Assembly: GCF_037392515.1 (NCBI RefSeq)
Contig: NC_090288.1
Span: 58,327,673 to 58,391,672, forward strand
Source of the DNA: Haliotis asinina
Lineage: Eukaryota > Mollusca > Gastropoda > Lepetellida > Haliotidae
Reading direction: 5' to 3'
DNA length: 64,000 nt
Both the position numbers and the translations under genes were made by a program. This document shows, piece after piece, positions 13,201 through 24,300 of the stretch. Below the pieces are notes generated by a model. That model did no database searches. It saw only the letters and a program-made list of their open reading frames with translations, and was not told the DNA's origin. Position 1 is the first letter of the stretch. The number at the start of each line of letters is the position of its first letter.

Positions 13201-16200
13201 CTCGGCCACTGCAATAATTTGGAAATCACGAAATATGCATGCAATAAACCATATTCAGATATTCAGAAACTTGTCCTGATCATCTCCGGTGAACAGATAC
13301 TACACATACTGATCTAACAATTTCCAATGCATTGGGAAAATAAATTTGAGGATGAAAGATTTAGTTCTTACACTGTTGCAGGATAATATTTCATCTGATG
13401 TCTGTATTTCATGATATGGACAGACATCCTTTCACTGTTAAACATGGACATGTTTCCAATTGACAATAATTATACTAACATGCAGCTTGTTGTTTTCTAC
13501 AGTTTCAGCATGTCTCGTAGTGCCAGTTATCGCTCACAGTGGACATATAGATAATTATAGCTCAGAAATCGAACGTGATTGTAAAGCTCACCACAATACT
13601 CATGGGGGCAAATAACGAGACTATCATAGTCATGGGTTAATACTTGGATCTGGAAATCAAGGATACTTCTTGTTGAGGCATGCACACAAGTATTGTTTGT
13701 ATTGCAGTTTGACGAGTTGGGAACTGCACCAGTTGTTTACATGACATGTTTTGTTTATACTGAATATATATAGTGGAAGTTATCAAAACTGGCACCTGTC
13801 TAATCCAGCAAGTTGTAAACACTGGCATAAAATCTAAGTCCCTTCCATGGCTTGTACATTTATCATCAGCTCCACAATCTGGCACATTGCCTAAAATGGA
13901 TTATTTTTTCAGTCTTCCAATAAGCAGCAGATTAAAAAGCTACCACTGTACTGCTATTAGAGTGCGAAATAGTTTCCAAATTTGTCTGGCCAGTCGGGCT
14001 AGGCTTGCCAGAAAGTTACTAGCCCACAAAATAATACACTACCTCGAATATAGGACTGAAATAATACAGAAACAGATGAGAATAAGATATGACACAGGTT
14101 TCACCTGCTATTATGATGAAAATTTTCATCAGGCCATAATCTTACATGATTTAAAAGTGTATTATAACTTAGCAAGATGGAGTGAGAGATATATTTACAA
14201 AATGACCCCATAAAAATTCACCAGGCAGGCCAGTGACTGTATACAGTTATCTACTAGAAAGCTGCAACAAACATGCATCTGCACACAGTTACCTAATACA
14301 GAGCTGCAACAAGTATGCAGCTGTATACAGTTACCTCCTTCAGAGCTGCAACAAACATGCAGCTGTATACAGTTACCTCCTTCAGTGCTGTAACAAACAT
14401 GTAGCTGTTTACCTTTACCTAACACTGGCTTGCAACAAATATACACCTGGCAACAGTTACTTACCACTGAGCTGCAACAAACATGCATCTGTTTACCTTT
14501 ACCTAACACTGGCTTGCAACAAATATACACCTGGCAACAGTTACTTACCATTGAGCTGCAACAAACATGCATCTGTTTACCTTTACCTAACACTGGCTTG
14601 CAACAAATATACACCTGGCAACAGTTACTTACCATTGAGCTGCAACAAACATGCAGCTGGCAACAGTTACTTACCATTGAGCTGCAACAAACATGCAGCT
14701 GGCAACAGTTACTTACCATTGAGCTGCAACAAACATGCAGCTGGCAACAGTTACTTACCATTGAGCTGCAACAAACATGCAGCTGGCAACAGTTACTTAC
14801 CATTGAGCTGCAACAAACATGCAGCTGGCAACAGTTACTTACCATTGAGCTGCAACAAACATGCAGCTGGCAACAGTTACTTACCATTGAGCTGCAACAA
14901 ACATGCAGCTGGCAACAGCTCCTGGACGTTCTCCACACTGACATCCACTGTTTCTGTGTACACAAAGTCCAGGAGCTCTCTCATCACATCTGGGGATATC
15001 TCATGTAGCTCAATCACCGACTTGTCTCGCTCTGACATCTGCAAGGAGACAGTCACTTTGAACCTTGCAAATTTTGATGCATTTTCATGTTCTGCATGTG
15101 CTTGCATTTTGATGCATGGGTGATCACCATGGTTACCACATGACAATACTGTTGTGTTTCAGTCTTATTTCATGCTTAATGATCCAGTTTTTCATATCTG
15201 TTGCAAGTACCAAGCTCAGACTTCCAACATGTCATTGCTGTGTATGTGGCACAACTAAAAACTAAAAGGGATTACCCCCTTCACAATTATTACAAAAAAT
15301 GTGTAAAGTTTCTTCTTTTGTTGAGAATATATACTATAAAATGTATAACTCACACACACTGTTCACATATTTACCACATACCTATAAACAATAATGGACC
15401 ATTTTTCACATACAATACTGGCTCTTGGCACATCTCCATACTGGGCTGAAAATGCATGTCAGCCATATCAGCCCTAGGTCTGAAAATCCATATTAGTTGT
15501 ACTACCTGGCTACTAAACAGGTACAGAATGAATACATGCAAATGCTGGAAAAGTCAACAGACAGAGCCTAGTGTATTTTAGACATACTGTAATGTAATAA
15601 CCTCTTAGTATCACATATGAACTCTATTATATATATCTCAAACAATCCCAACACTTATAACATATGTTGTATTTGGGATAACCCATACAGGATTTAACCC
15701 ACACTATCAGAGTCAGGCACCTAATCGCCAGCACACAAAGTTAGCCGCCTAGCCCGCAAAGCCACCATCACTTCCACAAAAAATGAAAGTAGGACAGTCC
15801 CAACACGTGTCACAGTACTGACCTACTAACCTCATACCTACTGTGTCAACATATGCCTTATATACTCAGATGACATTGTCTTATCCTAAAGCAAGTTGAT
15901 ACAAATAAACATATATCAGTGTGTTTTGGGATGGTTAATATCCTGCATTAGGAATAAACATCGCATGTAGCAAGCCTTTAACCATCCCAAAACACACAAG
16001 TGTGATAACCTATTCATCATACAATGTCATTCTTACTTTTTAATCTAAAAGAAAAGGTGATTTCAATGCCACATATCATGAAACTAGACTTTGCAGAATG
16101 TCTACTACATCACAAATACGTGCGTAGAAATATTTATGTGACACAGCCAGTGAGATAGTTGTCTCTTGATCACTCAGCTGAGTGCGTTAGGTCATCTAGT

Positions 16201-17127
16201 TTCCAGTATGTGTATATGTTTAAGCATGTATTGTTGTCAATAAATCTTAGCTTCCGTTTGAAAAATAGAAACAAACTCATGAGGAACTTCAGAAACCTTC
16301 TATTAACCCTTTCAACAACAAATACAGTGGAAGTTGTTTAATCTGGCGCTCACTGGGACAGAAAAAAATCTGTTTCGGACAATGTGCCAGATTGTTGAGC
16401 TGATGATAGATGTACCAGCCATGGAAGGGACTTAGAGTTTGTGCCAGTGTTGACAGCTTGCTGCATTAGCCAGATGCTGGTTTTGACAACTTATACTGTA
16501 CACTTCAGTGTTCACATGAGACTGTACACCTGGATTCCTGTGTTGTTCTCTTGCTAACACTGACACTCAGTCAGGGAACTGATGTTGGTATACTCGTAAG
16601 TCTATGAATTTCTACCTTCGCTTTGTAATCTCCTTATATCATAGCCAGGCATGACTTTTCTGAGATCATAGTACTGTAGCCACGGCCGTCAATCCAGACA
16701 CCACTGCCGTCCTGTGATGCCATGTCTGTTTACACTGTGAAAGTAGTCCCTAAAATTTGCATGTACCTCTATCTTGCATCGATATTCATACATGACCCCA
16801 ATGAATACAAAAATATCTGTTGTCTTCATCCTGCCTGCCTAGAACACTATCCATTGTGTGATAAATACAGATTTACAAACCTCATTTGTAAACATTGCAC
16901 AGAAGTAATCACTGCAGGCTGCCAGTACAATCCTGTGAGCAGGAAACGACTCCCCCATGACCCTGAGAGTGATGTCGCATAGGGTGTTAGCCTTGCGAAG
17001 ATTGTTCATCGTGGTCAGGATAGACTTGGCATGTTGGTCCGTGACAATCTGGCGGTCAAGGGACATCACTGGCAACATAGCAGAAGGCGCACCTTCTGTT
17101 GTCAGACTACCACCTGCAGTGAGGGTT
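4277..17127 (-). CDS. KLHL12: KLHL12-like BTB-BACK-kelch CUL3 adaptor, 5' half
   Basis: Five exons on the minus strand: 16881-17127, 14885-15038, 12901-13118, 11332-11481 and 4277-4391. All have GT/AG borders and joining phases (0, 1, 0, 0, 1). Start is taken at the ATG at 17078, though the exon is open upstream of it. The 278 residues read BTB ([16 protein letters not shown] near residue 50, then [12 protein letters not shown]), BACK ([39 protein letters not shown]) and the linker [18 protein letters not shown]. This is close to my recollection of vertebrate KLHL12 throughout, including HAKSIL and [11 protein letters not shown] near the N-terminus. Human KLHL12 has 568 residues, so six kelch repeats should follow to the left of position 1. 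Known role: substrate receptor of CUL3-RING ubiquitin ligases, acting on SEC31 in COPII coat assembly and on Dishevelled in Wnt signalling. The introns carry large retroelement insertions. Orthology to KLHL12 rather than another KLHL is likely but rests on the BTB/BACK half only. Confidence 0.9.
6508..7799 (+). mobile_element. mariner (DD34D) DNA transposon, near full length
   Basis: A 1292-bp element flanked by TA duplications (6506-6507 and 7800-7801). Its 27-bp terminal inverted repeats begin CGAGGGGATGTCAATAAGTT and differ at one position. The length and TA target are typical of mariner. It sits inside the DIRS-like fossil at the end of the reverse-transcriptase start region, so it inserted later. 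Near-identical ends with a decayed transposase suggest moderate age. Confidence 0.95.
6688..7734 (+). pseudogene. mariner transposase, disabled
   Basis: The reading frame begins at the ATG at 6688 ([17 protein letters not shown]), followed by an HTH of the mariner type ([16 protein letters not shown]). The catalytic triad is visible: [11 protein letters not shown] near 7160, [10 protein letters not shown] near 7440, and [12 protein letters not shown] near 7535, with 34 residues between the second and third Asp (DD34D). A shift of frame near 6860, another near 7240 and a TAA near 7330 disable it. Full length would be about 345 residues. The host element is non-autonomous as it stands. Confidence 0.9.
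8194..9393. mobile_element. possible solo LTR or other insertion inside the DIRS-like fossil
   Basis: This 1.2-kb segment separates the gag-like and reverse-transcriptase parts of the DIRS-like fossil and shows no coding similarity. It starts TGTAGTC and ends GACTACA, a perfect 7-bp inverted pair with TG...CA ends. An AATAAA lies about 55 bp before the right end, as in an LTR. No clean 4-6 bp target duplication flanks it. An 8-bp match, TCGTCTGA, occurs at 8181 and 9381 but does not fit the same borders. Family unknown. Confidence 0.3.
11482..12900. other. KLHL12 intron, no further feature seen
   Basis: AT-rich intronic sequence between two coding exons. I see no ORF, tandem repeat or recognisable element in it. 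Confidence 0.6.
13765..13905 (-). repeat. pogo/Tigger-like MITE fragment
   Basis: This is a shorter copy, in opposite orientation, of the element at 16321-16508. It lies in the KLHL12 intron between exons 12901-13118 and 14885-15038. Shared landmarks include a CTAAGTCCCTTCCATGGCT stretch and a CAATCTGGCACATTG stretch. Confidence 0.6.
14240..14920. repeat. 42-bp tandem array built from an exon end plus splice donor
   Basis: About 16 units of 42 bp lie directly downstream (minus strand) of KLHL12 exon 14885-15038. Each exon-proximal unit copies the last 31 nt of the exon plus the first 11 nt of the intron, so it contains a donor (CTCAATG|GTAAGTAAC on the minus strand). It also holds an acceptor-like tract, TTTGTTGCAG. 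Seven proximal units look identical; the distal ones diverge and alternate with a variant lacking the GTAAGT donor. About nine units keep the donor. The unit length is divisible by 3, which creates long spurious ORFs on both strands. Confidence 0.95.
15039..16320. other. KLHL12 intron, no coding feature
   Basis: Intronic sequence. A short inverted duplication is visible around 15920-16000: GTGTTTTGGGATGGTTAA is followed about 60 bp later by TTAACCATCCCAAAACAC, a strong hairpin candidate. Nothing else was recognised. Confidence 0.6.
16321..16508 (+). repeat. pogo/Tigger-like MITE
   Basis: About 190 bp with imperfect inverted ends: left ACAGTGGAAGTTGTTTAATC, right (reversed) ACAGTATAAGTTGTCAAAAC. 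The CAGTG...GTTG ends resemble pogo/Tigger elements. No coding sequence. It lies in the KLHL12 intron between exons 14885-15038 and 16881-17127. Confidence 0.55.
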
Positions 17128-17324
17128 CTGAAAGAAGAGAGACTAAACATTGTAATGTCATACATCATTATATTGCTTTGCATGAAAAAACATCTCCAGT
17201 TAGGCTGTGTGGCAAGAGGGACAATTTCAACTTTCCAAAACACAACTCTATCATTATTCAAGCAATATTCTAGCAGGTCCCGACTTTGGCGTTCATATTT
17301 CACAGCACTCATGAAAGTTCGGGT

Positions 17325-17535
17325 TTGAATTGCCCTTCAGAACCCATACTTGTTGTAAGAAGCAACTATTGGGATTGGGTGGTCAGATTCACAGGCTCGT
17401 GAGCGTATCCCAGTTGTGTAGATTGAGGCTTATGATGTTAATTATCTGGTCCAGATTTGATTATTTACAGACCGCCACCATACAGTTGGAATATTGTTGA
17501 ATGTGGGGTAATTCTAAACTCACTCTCTCACATTT
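17325..17535 (+). repeat. SINE-A copy, diverged
   Basis: A degenerate copy of the SINE seen in full at 33724-33980. Landmarks in order: a CCCTTCAGAACCCATACTTG block, GGGATTGGGTGGTCAGA, GATTATTTACAGACCGCCAC, GGAATATTG, and a CTCACTCTCTCAC tail. It lies just upstream of the first detected KLHL12 coding exon. Confidence 0.85.
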
Positions 17536-18172
17536 CACTGTTTTTGAGATGCAAATTAGCAGAATCTTTTTCTCAAGATCTCAAAAAATGCCACATGCCT
17601 TTACTCAACGACATGATTACAGTTACATTCATAGCCTCAGTAGAGCATGTGAGGGAATTTCAAAATTTGACGCATCAGTTACAAAAACTTATGCCCAATA
17701 CATTTCTCCATATTGGCCTGTCCCATAAGTTCCAGTGATTTTTCTGGTGAATGTCTCACTCATCTTTGCATTTTTAACTTATGATAGGTGCCACTAGTAT
17801 GGCAAGGCATACTCATCGTTTTTAGGAACTCCTGTTATCATTACTATACGACATTAGCACATACAACAATATGGGGTGTGCCTACACTCGATTAATGACC
17901 AGACAGGGGAGAGTAATTCACATGCTTAGTACTGCTGTCCTAAGATATATGATAAAAGTGAGAAAAGAGTCTTGAGCTGTGTTGAAACAATCAGCAAACA
18001 TTATTATTTCCCTGCCATACTTTTGATGACTCAACAGTGCTGGAAAATTCAAGCTGACCAATCAAATGCAAAAACTGTTACCATGACCACAGCCAAGATC
18101 AGATTTTTGTTGGTCAAACATGCTTTCACAATAATGTGTAGAACATAATGACAACAATTTATAATACTGTTG
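17536..18172. other. intergenic, nothing recognised
   Basis: About 640 bp with only short ORFs and no repeat landmarks. Under this gene order it would hold the promoter or a 5' intron of KLHL12. Confidence 0.5.
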
Positions 18173-18388
18173 CAAGAGTTAATGGACCCGTGAAGGTCCC
18201 GGGGTAGAATAGTCCATGAAAGGCGACTGTGCTTGTCGTAAGAGGTGACTAACGGGATCGGGTGGTCAGACTTGCTGACTTGGTTGACACATGTCATTGG
18301 TTACCAATAGTCGTTCTGCCTTTTTGGTTGTTGTAAGCGACATTTTAACCGGAAGTCGCCATTTTACCGGACAAGCGTCCCTAGCAAC

Positions 18389-21300
18389 ATGCCTGTGAAA
18401 CACTGCTGTCACGGCCTCTGTCGGTCTGATTCGCGGTATTTGAACTCGTCAAGCAGTGGCATCTTTTTCATACCATTCCCTAAACCTAGGACGAATTTAG
18501 AAAAATGTAAAAAGTGGATTTCTCTTTGCGGACGGAAGAATTTTACCATCGAAAAAGTCAGGAAGGAGACTTATATTTGCAGTCTGCACTTCATCGGAGG
18601 AAATGGACCAACTGAAGGTAATGATTCAAGTGCACTTTCAAATATCGTATTTGCATTTTCAGATTAAATCTGACTCTATGTAATTGACGACATGCTCATG
18701 TTTGAATGACCTTTTGTTTCATTGACAGAATATCCTGATCCTTTGTCAGCCTTGTCGCAAGATGTCCTACCACCGAAGGCACGAAATCCTAGGAAGAGAC
18801 TGAGGCTTCAACCAGTAAATTATTACGCTATTTGCTCTCCAAAAACGTTCTCATCAATATTTACATAGTAACATCATCATTGATTACATTTTATTCACTG
18901 AATATTATCACACTGATAATCACTAAAGTGCAGTAGCTATTTTAAAATTGAAATAATTTTCCTACATGCTGCTGGGTTCAACCATTCATAGAAGTTTTGT
19001 AGAATATTCATGTATTGCCTGAGTATTCCATTTTGACAATTATCCAGCAATGTAAACTAGTAGGGGTCTAAATTATTTGAGTTTATCTTCTCTTCATTAA
19101 AAAGGGCCCACTGCATGAACTCCAACTAAGTGTGCCTACCCCTGAGGAACAAGATGAACGGAACATAGTGCCAACACCACCATCTGAAAACTTCCATGAC
19201 TACTTTGAAGTTTTCAATGAAGATCATCAAGGTAAGTAGTCAAAGTAACTTGTCCTGATAAATCACAAAGCTAATTATCATTCTTTCTTGAAGTATAATA
19301 ATTTGATATTGGTCCAAATGTAATACTGTACTGATCAAATTGAAACATATTTGTTAATAGTGTATGTCTAATAGGTGATACACGTCTGCAGTTTTCCTTG
19401 TATGGAAAGCCAAGCTGCACTGATGAGTCCTGGCGGGACGAAACGTGGTAAAAAGAACAGAATGCAATTTGAAGTAACAGATTCATTGTAGTGAGTGAGT
19501 GAGTTAATATTTAACGTCACATCGGCAATATTTCAGCCATATCGTGACGAGAACAGATTGGAAATTGAAATGGGAAATGTGCATACTATATAAAAAAACT
19601 GTCTTCAAAGGACAGTAAAAGAACTAGAATATCACAGCTACGGATAAAACTAGTGTGGAACGGTAAAACTGATAGAACTATTTGGACAAGACAAGATAAA
19701 ACACGGGCTATACACATCACCAGCAGCTGAAGGTAGATCACCATGCCAGGGTCCATGGGGACTTACAGTACCTTTGCTACCTGCATGGACCCTGGCTGGA
19801 TTTACACCAGCGCTTCAGACACTGGCGATGATAGGACGATTTAGCCAGAATTTAAAACAACAAACACACTACGACTAAAAAGTATGGTTGAGCAAAATCG
19901 ACTTTGAAAGTTTTTGGGACTTACGTACCCTCTTGGGAGGACAATAATTTTACGCTACTTCAACCTCCCTCGAGGGCACAGCCACTAACGATCGCAGTTG
20001 CTAATTTACAATACCATGCATAAAAGATATATTATCTATGTACAAAACATATTCAGAATTTATGTAGCAATTCTATTTCCTTTAAAAATTCAAGTATTAA
20101 ATGATGATTAACGTTATAAAAAAGATCCTTTACAGTTTTCTCATTGAAATATTTATCCCTTGTGATGGCAAAATCAACACAATCAAGCAGGATATGCTTA
20201 ACAGTGATTCTCTCATCACAAGGGATACAAAACGGAGGATCCTCACCTTTTAACAAGTGTTCGTGAGTATATCGCGTATGGCCAATGCGACATCGTCGTA
20301 TAACAACCTCTTCAAATCTGGACTGACAACCCAAGTGGGTATAACCGATATAGGGCTTTATTCCATGTAATTTATTGATACCTACTTGGGTGTCCCACTT
20401 CTTTTGCATTAGATCACGGATATATGATCTTATGACAGCCTTATAATCAGAATAGGGTATGAGAAGTGGTGTCACAGATTTGTTGAGTGCTACCTTGGCA
20501 GCATGATCGGCCATTGTGTTACCAGAGATTCCAACATGGCTGGGTAACCAACAGAAGACGATGTCATATTGGCCAGTAGCAAGTTCATTATACAATTCAA
20601 CAATGTCAGCTAAAAGTGGATGCTGAGAAGATACATTTTTAATAGCCTGGAGGCATGAAAGAGAGTCTGAATAAATGATATATTGTTTATATTTAGAGTG
20701 TTTTTTAATATAGTTTAGGGCTGTTAATATGGCATGTGCTTCTGCTGTAAAAATGGAACTGCTATTTGGTAATCTAGAAGATATTGTTCTGGATCCAATG
20801 ACAGTAGCACAAGCAACTGCGCCACCATCCTTGGACCCATCTGTAAATAAGGATTTATATGTACTATACTTACTTTTTAATTGATTATATTCCTGTTTGT
20901 ATTGTAAGTCATTAGTTTCTGATTTTTTATATTTACTTAATGTAAGGTCAACTTGTGGTCTAACCAGTTGCCAAGGGGGAGAAGAAAACAAGCGAGAAGG
21001 AGCTATATTATCCAGCTCAATGCCAGCAGCAGAAAGAAAAGGTTTAACTCTCAGTCCAAGAGGCGGAACAAGAGAAGACATCTTATTGTACAAATCCCCA
21101 TACGGGGGATTGAAGACACAGTTATATGCAGGATTGGACTTATTTGAATACAGTTTAGTGAGATACTGTAAAGATAATTTAATACGACGGTGGCCAAGAG
21201 AAGGTTCGTCTGCTTCAACGTATAGACTGTCAACAGGAGAAGTTCGGAATGATCCAAGACAAAGTCTTAGACCTTGGTGATGGATAGAATCAAGTATTTT

Positions 21301-24300
21301 GAGGTTACTTTTACAGGCTCCACCATAGACAATGGAGCCGTAATCCAGTTTAGATCTGATGAGTGACCTGTATAAATGTAGGAGGGTTGTTTGGTCTCCT
21401 CCCCACTTTGTATTTGAAACGACTTTCAACAAATCGAGCGCCTTCAGGCATTTGGTTTTTAGGTATTTTATATGTGGCAGAAAAGTTAGGTGTGAGTCAA
21501 AGATGAGACCAAGGAACTTAGCTTCCTTGACAACTTTGATGGGTACACCATTTAAAAATAAGTCAGGGTCTTTATGAGGTTTGTATTTTCTGCAGAAGTG
21601 AATGCAGTTGGTTTTAGATTGAGAAAATTTAAACCCGTTCTCAAGGCACCATTTATGAATTTTGTTGAGACAGATTTGTAACTGTCTCTCAATGGTTCGC
21701 ATGTTTTTGCCACGACAAGAAATATTAAAGTCATCCACGAAAAGAGAACCATTGATTGAATCTGTTAAAACCTTTGAAAGACTATTTATTTTAATACTAA
21801 ATAAAGTCACAGACAAAATACTGCCTTGTGGAACACCCTGGTCCTGTTGGTAATGATCAGAGAGGGTAGACCCTACTCGGACTTGAAACTGTCTGCCCGT
21901 TAAAAACTGTGATATGAAATGAGGCAAACGACCCCGTAAACCAAATTCATGTAAATCTTTTAAAATACCATGTTTCCATGTGGTATCATAAGCCTTTTCA
22001 AGGTCGAAAAATATAGATACAGCATGCTGGTTATTAACAATAGAATTCTTAATGAAAGATTCCAATCGAACCAAATGGTCAATAGTGCTTCTGTTTTTAC
22101 GGAAACCACACTGAATGTTAGAAATCAGATCATTGGTCTCCAAATACCACACTAAACGATTATTTACCATTCGTTCCATAGTCTTGCAAACGCAGCTAGT
22201 TAATGATATAGGTCGATAATTAGATGCATCTGAATGGTCTTTACCAGGCTTAGGTATAGGAACCACAATAGCATTCCGCCAAGAGGGAGGGAATGTTCCT
22301 GAAGTCCAAATTTCATCAAATATGTCTAAAAGTACCTCAAGACATGAATCAGGCAAATGCTTCAAGAGCTGATAGTGAATATTATCAGCCCCTGTTGCTG
22401 TATCATGAGCTTGCACTAGAGCAGTTTGTAGTTCATGTAAGGAAAATACTTCGTTGTAGTCTTCACCATTGTCAGAGGTGAAATTAATGATTTTCTTTTC
22501 TTCTAACTTCTGGTACCTCTGGAATTCAGGAAGATAGTTTGATGAAGACGAATGTGTAGCTAATGTTTCACCAAGTTTGTTTGCAATATCTGAAGCATCT
22601 TCCAAAATGTGATCTCCGTCTTTAAGGTGTTTAACGCTTGTTTTGGAACCCTTGCCCTTGATCCTTTGTACCATATTCCACACCTTTGATATAGGTGTGC
22701 GGGAGTTAATCTTGGAGACATAGGCTCTCCATGACTTCCGTTTATTTTGCTTGAATGTACGTCGAGCTTTAGCTCTGGTTACTTTAACATTGTTCAAATT
22801 ATGTACAGTTGGATGTTTGCGAAAATATTTTTCCGCCTTCTTCCTGTTTTTCCTAACCTGTTTGCAATCGCCATCAAACCATGGCTTACGAATATGTGGA
22901 TGCACAGAGGACTTAGGAATTGTTTCGGTAGCTATAGTATGCAGTGTATCTGAAAACAATTGAATGGGGTCAGCAATATTTTGGAACGTTTCATGTTTGA
23001 GTTTCTCAGTACACAATGATGTGAATTTAGACCAGTTAGCCTTTGAAAAATTCCACCTTGATGAGGGTGGAACATCAGACGGGTTATTGACTGAGAGAAG
23101 TGTTGGGAAATGGTCACTTCCACATAAATCATCATGAACTGACCATGAAAATTCATTCAGAAGATCTGCATCTGTGAGTGTAACGTCCAAGGCAGAGTAG
23201 CTACCTGTAGCAGGGTGTAAATATGTGTGTGTACCATCATTAAATATGCAGAGACTGTTGTCAGAAATAAAATCTTCTATTATTTTCCCCTTGGTATTGA
23301 TAACATTACTCCCCCATAAAGGATTATGTCCATTCAAATCACCCATGAGTATGCAGGGATGAGGAAGCTGATCATACAGAGCTTGAAGGTCAGATTTCTG
23401 GAGGTTTGAAGATGGAGGGATATACAAAGAGCATAAAGTAAACGCAATGTGTAACGAAATCCGAACTGCAACAGCTTGAAGGTTAGTAGTGAGATCAACA
23501 GGGCTGTGTATTATACCCTGCCTCACCAAGATAGAGGAGCCTCCAGTGGCTTTGTCACCCGGAGGAGAAAAGGAATGGTGAGAGCTGTACTGACGTAAGT
23601 CAAATTTATCAGTCTGCTTAAGATATGTTTCCTGGAGACAGAAAACTGATGGTTGAACATCTTGTACTAATAATTGTATTTCATTTAAGTTGGTCCTAAG
23701 GCCTCTGCAGTTCCACTGGATAAGTGTATTATTCATGTTACATTAGGTGGTAACACAGGCGATCTGTTCCTGGACCGTGGCGAATGACTTTTTTGGCGCA
23801 CACGGTGATGAGGAGTGACATCCATATCTTCCAGAAGTTGATATCTATTAAATATTTGTACCGGATTCCGTTGACTCTTTGGAACCCGATCTGACTTTTT
23901 TGAATAGTTCACTGTCTTGCTAGCATTCACGATAACAGGTGATGGTGAACGAGATTGTGGACGGGATTGTGATGCTGTTTGCGTGGAAGCAACAGTTTGC
24001 ATTTCACACGTAGAATACGTCTCAGTATTCACCCAAGTGATTTCAGTCTGGCATTCAACTGATTTAACAGTCTTAGTACGTTGACGGGTAACAGCTGCAG
24101 AGTATGACACAGTTGCAACTGGAGTGTTGTCTTGTGCAACCAAACGTTTAGCCTCTGCGAAAGTAATGTTTCTTTCATGTTTAAGTTTCACTATCTGATG
24201 TTGTTGTTGCCAGACAGGGCAAGATTTTGATGAGGCAGCATGATCGCCAGAGCAATTAACGCATTTAGGGTTGTTTGGACAATCTAACGTGTCATGAGCA

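Noticed and set aside
14195-15123. Long ORFs on both strands (256, 296 and 192 codons) with CNKHAAG-, HVCCSS- or ELQQTC-type repeats
   Set aside because: They exist because the tandem unit is 42 bp, divisible by three and free of stops in several frames. They overlap a splice junction of KLHL12 and have no domain.
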